Assembly: GCA_963931925.1 (NCBI GenBank)
Contig: OZ007572.1
Coordinates: 26,805,191 to 26,869,190, forward strand
Length of the DNA: 64,000 bases
Direction: 5' to 3'
Origin: Onchidella celtica
Taxonomy: Eukaryota; Mollusca; Gastropoda; Systellommatophora; Onchidiidae
Under the pieces are notes generated by a model. The model was not told where the DNA came from. It saw only the letters and a program-made list of their open reading frames with translations, and searched no databases. Each line of letters starts with the position of its first letter. Within the stretch, counting starts at the first letter, position 1. The position numbers and the translations under genes are program-made. This document shows, one piece after another, positions 57,736 to 64,000 of the stretch.

Positions 57736-57916
57736 CACCAGCCCGGCGCGTATTAGCCGATTTTGATTGGCCAACTAGTTGGGTGGTGATGTCACAACAT
57801 TTGCCTTTCAACGAGAACCAACTAGGCAGGGGGCTGATTCGCGAGGTGTCACTGAAATTCAGTGTCGTGACGTCACCATCCAAGTACTGTTGACCAATCA
57901 AAATCGGATGCTGGTG
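57736..57916. mobile_element. Foldback-type MITE with CCAAT and CRE motifs
   Basis: CCGATTTTGATTGGCCAACT (57757) pairs with GTTGACCAATCAAAATCGG (ending 57907). GGGTGGTGATGTCAC pairs with GTGACGTCACCATCC. Outer CACCAGC/GCTGGTG also pair. TGACGTCA lies at 57868-57875 and ATTGG/CCAAT in both arms. Confidence 0.6.
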
Positions 57917-59954
57917 TGCGCCTAGACCAAAGGTGTTGGCGGTGTCTCTAACGAGAATGTAAATTTACGGATACCCACCAACCTACCCACCGATACACTG
58001 TCTACCTAAATACATGGCGGCCCTAGTTTCTTGTTTGTTCTCTCTCCATTTTCTGAAAAACTGGGTATCTTCTAGTATGTAGAAGGGGTAACTATTAAGT
58101 GGCACTTATCAAGCTCTTCACAATTCTGATTTATTCTTGCTCCTCTATCATATTACAATGTTCTGAAGCTGCAACTGTTTAACGTCGAATTTCTCATTTG
58201 TGCAAAAAGTGGAGTTGGATCATAAGAACTTCGGTGGCGACATTTGAACCTCAACACATCACAGCTGCGTATTTATTAGCATGCCATCCCTGCATAAAAC
58301 CCAAACATGGGTATATCCGTAGACATGAAGACGATCCCATCCCCAACGGGCCCACTACCCCTAAAGGGGCCACCCTACCTCCAATGGGCCAACCCTACCC
58401 CCCACTCGGCCCACTCTACCTCCAAGTACAACCCGTACTGCCACCGAATGGGCTTACTCTACCATAACTACCACCCTTTTCCCACCCCTGCACCGCATGA
58501 AACACACCGTCACTCCACTCAGTTGGATATATATCGATAGGCAAGGCTACTGATACCCGATTATTGATTGATCTGGTCTCTCACGCTTAAATCAGATTTA
58601 ATTAGTACAATACAGGCCTCAATCACGCATGCTTGGAGAACTGCGTCGAGCCGCAGCTGGTGCAAGAAAGAAGTAAGTATAGTTTTAACTTAGTATTAGA
58701 ACTCCATTTTCATAATAGTTATTCAAGAGAGCGGGAGGGGAGACAAACATCTACGGTCACCTAAAATTTGTAAGTTAGGACAAATTATAGAAGATCGTTT
58801 AAGTCTTAACCTTTTTTAGATTTGATGTTCTAACCATTTCAAAACACCCTCGTTTATAGGCCATATCCCAGCCAGCTAACCTACTAAAATCCGACGCATA
58901 GGATTGATGTAAAGTCTGCAACATAGGAATGATAAGGTTCCTATGTAGATCCCCCCAGTTACGACATCGTGTCAACGTCGGTTCGGTGTAGGGAACCCAC
59001 CTCTGCGACAAACTCTACGGAAATATCTATTATATATTTCAGTAAATTGCAACCTTTGGCATGACTAACTGACCAAACTATACACTCTTCAGGCCTTAAA
59101 GTTGGCAGGAAGGTGGCAATTGAGATAAGGAAGATGATGGCTATAATTAAAAGTTGTTTGCTTCAAGCATGTATTTTTTTAAAATAACAATGTTTATTGC
59201 TATGTAACATCTGTATATTTGCATGTTTGTTTCATAATATATAGTACCGTATCAAGCGTTCAGTTTGGTGCGTAAGTTGTGGTGCGCATGAGTTCTGAAG
59301 CAAGAATGTAGTTTATTACTTTTATTATACTAGAGAGAGAGAGAGAGAGATTGGGGGGGGGGGGGGGGGAATCACTTGATTGTTTATTCTGGGCAATGCC
59401 CGGTAGCTCATCTTGTATTATGTAGTGGATGTGGAATAAAATGTGTCGGAAAGGCTCGACATATAATTATGTCACGCTGTAATACCTTGCAGCAGTGACA
59501 TTCCAAAGAAAACATGAGGGTGTTTAGCAGAGCACAGAAGTAGCCTATAGGGGAAATACTTTATTAAGTAACTCCATACGATATGTTAAGAAATACGAGT
59601 GGAGTGGTACAAATATATCTCATGCCATAAGTGTATACGTGAATACACCAAGCTAGGCTTCTGTAATGAAGGAAGTGTTGGAACCCTCCTGCTAAGTGGG
59701 TCTACTGACCGATAGATCAGCGACGAGTGTTGACAAACTTCTATGAAACATTCATTTACGACAGTTTGTATGTGTGTGTGTGGGTGTATGACTTAATTTT
59801 ATAACTGAAGAGGTTAGTTCTATATCATGTGACAGACTCAATTTATTCCCATCTGTCCACTCTAGTAGGGCTAGTCAAAATATAATACACGCAATATGAA
59901 ATTAATGATTTAAACATCTTTTACCTTCCGTATTCTTGGATTATTAGTAATGTC
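57917..59954. other. No gene seen
   Basis: A Pro-rich ORF (58198-58467) lies on C-rich repeats of TACCYCC-like sequence and has no recognisable domain. (GA)n and poly-G occur at 59332-59370. Confidence 0.4.
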
Positions 59955-60045
59955 AAGCTGGGTTTTCATACACTTTTTGCCACTTAATGGATGTTTGGCG
60001 CTTCCGTTTGCCGCTTCCATTTCGGTATACAAGAAAACAAAGCTT
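59955..60045. mobile_element. MITE of the AAGCTG family, copy 3 (short)
   Basis: AAGCTGGGTTTTCATACAC at the left and GGTATACAAGAAAACAAAGCTT at the right. At 91 bp it is a deletion derivative of the 8470 and 55185 copies. Confidence 0.55.
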
Positions 60046-60414
60046 TACTGATCAATCACAGTAACGTTTCCACATATCTGTTGAACAGTCCCATCTCGGT
60101 GTGTCAGATACGCCAATGTTCCCCGTGTCAGTGGCACAACGTCTACTCTAATGCGTCAAGTGGACTTAATCAAGCTCGGCATGAACATACGGCATTTCCC
60201 ACCAACCACCGTGACCCGTATCCGCCCTCGCTCCCTTCCCCTGGGGCCAGCAACGCCCAGGTCGGTTCGTTTTGTTCGTTAGCTGTTGTTGTTGTTGTTT
60301 CTATATATATATTATACCTAATATTATATATAGTTATAGACAGGGTGGATCAAAAGCTACTTCACTAAAATACTATTTTTTATTAGCACATCCATTTTTT
60401 CTGCTAAAAAAATG

Positions 60415-60775
60415 TGCACACCAATTATATTTCAACTGACCGAGGTGTATACCATTTATATTTCAACTAAATAAAATGCACACCAATTATATTTTTGTAC
60501 ACCAATTATATTTCAACGAAATGATGTATACACCAATTATATTTCAACTACATGAAGTGTGTACATCACTTATATTTCTACTAAATGAAGTGTACACAAA
60601 TTATATTTCAACAATGTACACCAATTATATTTCACATCAGTGCACATTTTGTATTTCAACTACACGAAGTGTACACCAATTATATTTCAACGAAATGAAG
60701 TGTACACTAATTATATTTCAAGTAAATAAAGTGTACACCAATTATATTTCAATTAAATGAAGTGTACATCAAGTT
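60415..60775. repeat. Minisatellite, about 32-bp unit
   Basis: At least ten degenerate copies of CACCAATTATATTTCAACWA-ATGAAGTGTA, spaced 20-34 bp. The 94-codon Tyr/Ile/Phe-rich ORF over it is a product of repetition. Confidence 0.9.
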
Positions 60776-61079
60776 AATTGAAAATCAATCAATCAATAAA
60801 TTACAAATAAATAATTAAATAAATACCTTATGTCCAGCCATGGGATGAGTTATGCAGCTGCAATATCCATCTCTTAGTCTGTCTGATTTAATTTGTTTGG
60901 CTAAAATAAGTATTGACGGAATTTTAAACATAACACTCGTGTTCTTATAACATAGACAAAACTATTGCCTGACTGAATTTCATTTCAGTAATCTAATATG
61001 TAGGCCTACTATAATATTAAGATTACAGAGATGTTATTTTAAAAAAAGATCTCTGAAGGGACTGTAGGTAAAGGAAAGA

Positions 61080-61290
61080 AAGAAACAAACAAACTAAGAA
61101 TCTAAGAATGAAAGAAAGAAAAAGAAAGAACGACGGAAAGAAAAAAAAGAAAGAAAGAAAGATACAAACAAGAAAGAAAGAAAAAACGGAAAGAAGGGGG
61201 ACAAAAAGAAAGAAACGGAAGGAAAGAAGAAAAAACAAAGACGGAGGGAAAGAAAGGAAGGCAGAAAGAAAGAAAATACGAAAATTTTAA
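61080..61290. repeat. (AAAG)n purine tract
   Basis: Low-complexity AAAGAAAGAAACGG-like sequence; ORFs on both strands are compositional. Confidence 0.9.
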
Positions 61291-61929
61291 TTAGTTGTGT
61301 GAATTAGTCTTTTTTTTTTTTAACCTTTACAGTAAATGGAGAGACTGTGAGAAAGGGGGGGGGGGGAGACAGAAAGACAGAGAGAGGCACACAAACGCGC
61401 ACACACACAGTCACCACACACAGGGGCGGGGTGGCGGGGGTTGAAAGAGATTGCATGAAAGAGGTTTTATCCTACATTCATCCCCACACTCATCATCGAG
61501 AACTGGCCCTACTATGTACTACACAGTAGTAGAATTCATTTTGTCCTTAATTGACACGACCAAAATGCCGTAATCTCATTACAGCAAACTACAAAGGATT
61601 TAGCCCAGAAATCACACTCACAAAACAACAGCACCAGCAAAAATTCAGCGTATCTCACATTACGTAGCTGCGAAGTACTAGTAGAGACGGATTTTTGCGA
61701 AGAATTACCGTAACCTGATTAGGCGGATAAAGAGCAGAGCCGTCGCTGCGCTGCACGTTGATCGACCCCACGGCGACATTGCCAATACATGCTGTGCCCA
61801 TACACCCCTGTACGTTTAATCCTACCTATTGTATTGGCACAGAGCAGTTAGTGGTAGATTCCCGATCAAGGAGCCATTTGAACGTTGGTGTATTATGTTC
61901 ACCTAGAGACCCTACGTCATCTGTGGTGG

Positions 61930-63959
61930 GAAGAACCCGTTTTCGGCCCAGATAAAAAAATTCGTACCCGGTTTCGGCCCGCTGACACACCCATTTTCTT
62001 ACCCGTTTTCGGCCCACTGTTTTTCCTTCATATCCTCACTAAATCTTCAAGCTCTCGAGTATCGATATGTTTTCGCTCAAAAATGACTAAATCTGCCCTT
62101 CTCTATCCGTGGATGACTAGTTTATATTATATTGATGAGGAACACACTCATAATAATGCATGCAGGCTAATTTTTTTTCTTTGAAAACCCCGCGTTACGT
62201 TTGAAGGTTTGAAGGTCTTCCTCGTGCAGAAATTGTGTTTTGTGGGCGAGTCAAAGACAGCGGTGAGGCAGTCAGGGAAAAAAACCAGCAGCACACTAGA
62301 TCTACTGTATTCATTAACAAACAAATGTGTTCGAGGATCACTTTGTCTAAAGCATTCAGAGAATATGGAAGGCATTGTCACAAATAGAGGAAATGTCGGC
62401 CTGATGGTTGAAATATACAGATTTTGCAAATAGAGAACGACAACCTCGACAATCGAGTGGAGGTGTATAAAGAAGAACAGTAGCAAAGCTCTCCGCACTA
62501 CAGACGTGGAAATAACGGTCCTACTTTCAAGTTCACTCTCACACAATCATCCAGCACTGAGTGAGGAAGAAATGTGGAAGCACAAAGCTCGTCAGACTTG
62601 CAAAAGAAAGGCAGAATAAGACCCGATATTGCGACATTCCAAGATAATTTGTCAAGAACTGAGTGGATGGGAGACAGAAAATTTGAACTACAAACACATG
62701 AAAGATCTACAAAACGCCATAAGTCAGAAGAGGCTGAACTTGAGACCGGTTCTTTCCAAGAGCAAAGAGGAAACCTGTTTTGCTCTCTTAGAGGAGTTGA
62801 ACAAAGTGGACTCGAAATTTACAAAGACACAAGACGGAGAAATCATGATACAGCCAGCGGATGTCCAGCCAAACATCGTCATGGTTTCAGCAGAATCAAA
62901 CGCTCCCTTTCTCGTTTCTGTGTTCACCAGATGTTGAAATTTTCGCCGACGCACATTCAAATTTTGTCCACATTTTTTTCAAGTGTCAATGCTGGACATC
63001 CCGAAAGATTCCTGTCAAAAGTTCAACCTTCACTTAGGAAACAAGACATCCCATCTGGATTTTGAAAAGACAGTGCTGTCAGCAGTCAAAGAAGTTTTCC
63101 CAGACAGTTTCGTCAAAGGATGTCAGTTTCATCTGGCCCTGTCATGTTGGAGATAGATCCAACCGTTGGGACTGAGCAACGAGTACAAGGACTCATCAAG
63201 TGACATTGGAAACTGGCTCAAGAAGTGCTTTGGCCTGCCAGCGCTCCCAGTCGACGAAATTGAAGACTGTTTTGCATTTGTCCTCTTTGCAGACAAGCCG
63301 GACGATGAAAGGGTCGACAAATTCAGCGATTATCTCTTCACAAGGTACATCTCCTCCAATTCCGGCTTCCCACCGTTTTTGTGGACATATGACACTATTG
63401 AGCAGAGAAGGACCAACAACGGCTGTGAGAGTTTCCACTGTCATTTTGGCGCCATGTTTTCAAGTCCACACCCCAACATGTTCGATTAGCTCAGAAGGGC
63501 TCAGGATGAGCAGTTGAAATCTGACATGAAGATCAAGGCCTCTCATCGAAAATTCATTCTAACAAAGAGGGCCAGGATTCAGGAACAAAGAAGAGCTGAA
63601 CTTATAATGAAGTATCAACAGCAGGAAATTTCACAGGCCGATTTTATCTCTGCCATTGCCATCTGTCTGAAGATGCAGCTACTGACAGCTTAGACAAAGT
63701 TTTTGTTCGAGATGGGAAGATTTTTATCGATTTTTAACGACATTAAACCTCAAATAATATCCTGCACAGAGTCTTACTTCCACCTCCCCCTTGATATGCA
63801 GGGGGCAACGGGTTTACAGCCCGGCTAACGGAAGAAGTAGATTTGATTATCGATCCTCTTAACCCATCACTAAATAGCAGTGGGCCGAAAAAGGCTGGGC
63901 CGAAACCGTGCCAAATATAGGATGGGTTGTGACGATGTGTGACGAAAACGGGATCACCG
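61930..63959 (+). mobile_element. Decayed MULE-type DNA transposon
   Basis: Long inverted ends contain repeated GGGCCGAAAACGGG blocks: CCCGTTTTCGGCCC-type at 61936-62020 and GTGGGCCGAAAAAGG, GGGCCGAAACCG and ACGAAAACGGG at 63882-63951. The 9-mers CTGTGGTGG (61921-61929) and CTGTGGTCG (63960-63968) match at 8 of 9, the MULE duplication length. The interior holds a MULE transposase pseudogene. Confidence 0.65.
62629..63693 (+). pseudogene. MULE transposase, one frame with three stops
   Basis: One frame encodes MKDLQNAISQKRLNLRPVL, PNIVMVSAESNAPF, LDFEKTVLSAVKEVFPDSF, GCQFHLALSCWR, LGLSNEYKD...FGLPALP and NNGCESFHCHFGAMF, then a basic tail. The DFEKA-AV-VFP then GC-FH-WR arrangement is the MULE DDE core, and the order before and after fits. 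In-frame stops at 62935-62937, 63154-63156 and 63487-63489 kill it. The N-terminal DNA-binding domain is missing or unrecognisable. Confidence 0.75.
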
Positions 63960-64000
63960 CTGTGGTCGTTCTGTTTGTGACATTTTGATTTACCCTTCCA

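Noticed and set aside
60476..60760. 94-codon Tyr/Ile/Phe-rich ORF
   Set aside because: It translates the 32-bp minisatellite.

Overview
This is a 64 kb piece of animal nuclear DNA. It has one spliced, intron-rich host gene on the + strand, non-coding intron sequence and a heavy load of transposons. The element mix suggests a lophotrochozoan invertebrate, perhaps a gastropod mollusc: tRNA-derived SINEs, several non-LTR LINE families, a THAP-domain P element, a MULE, many MITEs, and long GATA/GACA and TAGATC arrays. That placement is an inference; no lineage marker was tested.

The host gene is ALDH5A1, mitochondrial succinate-semialdehyde dehydrogenase, the last enzyme of the GABA shunt. Eleven coding exons lie between 32271 and 52571. 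All junctions are GT-AG, phases match throughout, and the exons join into about 518 residues ending in TAA at 52569-52571. The catalytic Glu and Cys are present, but the second cysteine of the human redox switch is Ser. Intron 3 holds a decayed copy of the 3' end of exon 3.

Region 1-32 kb has no host gene that I can support. It carries hAT-like MITEs with 8-bp target-site duplications (5404-5934 with a second element nested inside, 23069-23433, 25242-25642), other terminal-inverted-repeat (TIR) elements (264-480, 2329-2797, 21085-21289, 21933-22091, 27153-29812, 30011-31508), four SINE copies, LINE remnants, a perfect 35-bp hairpin (15138-15210) and a 0.5 kb GATA/GACA array (17537-18060).

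Region 32-53 kb is ALDH5A1. Its 7.9 kb intron 6 holds a hAT relic, a SINE, an almost complete P element (38638-42731, minus) and a 5'-truncated LINE (42961-44646, minus). Intron 7 holds another truncated LINE with a 13-bp target duplication. Introns 3 and 10 carry two inverted copies of one MITE.

Region 53-64 kb has the probable 3' UTR, low-complexity tracts, small MITEs, a 32-bp minisatellite (60415-60775) and a decayed MULE (61930-63959) whose transposase frame is broken by three stops. No bacterial genes, CRISPR array, rRNA or functional tRNA gene was seen.
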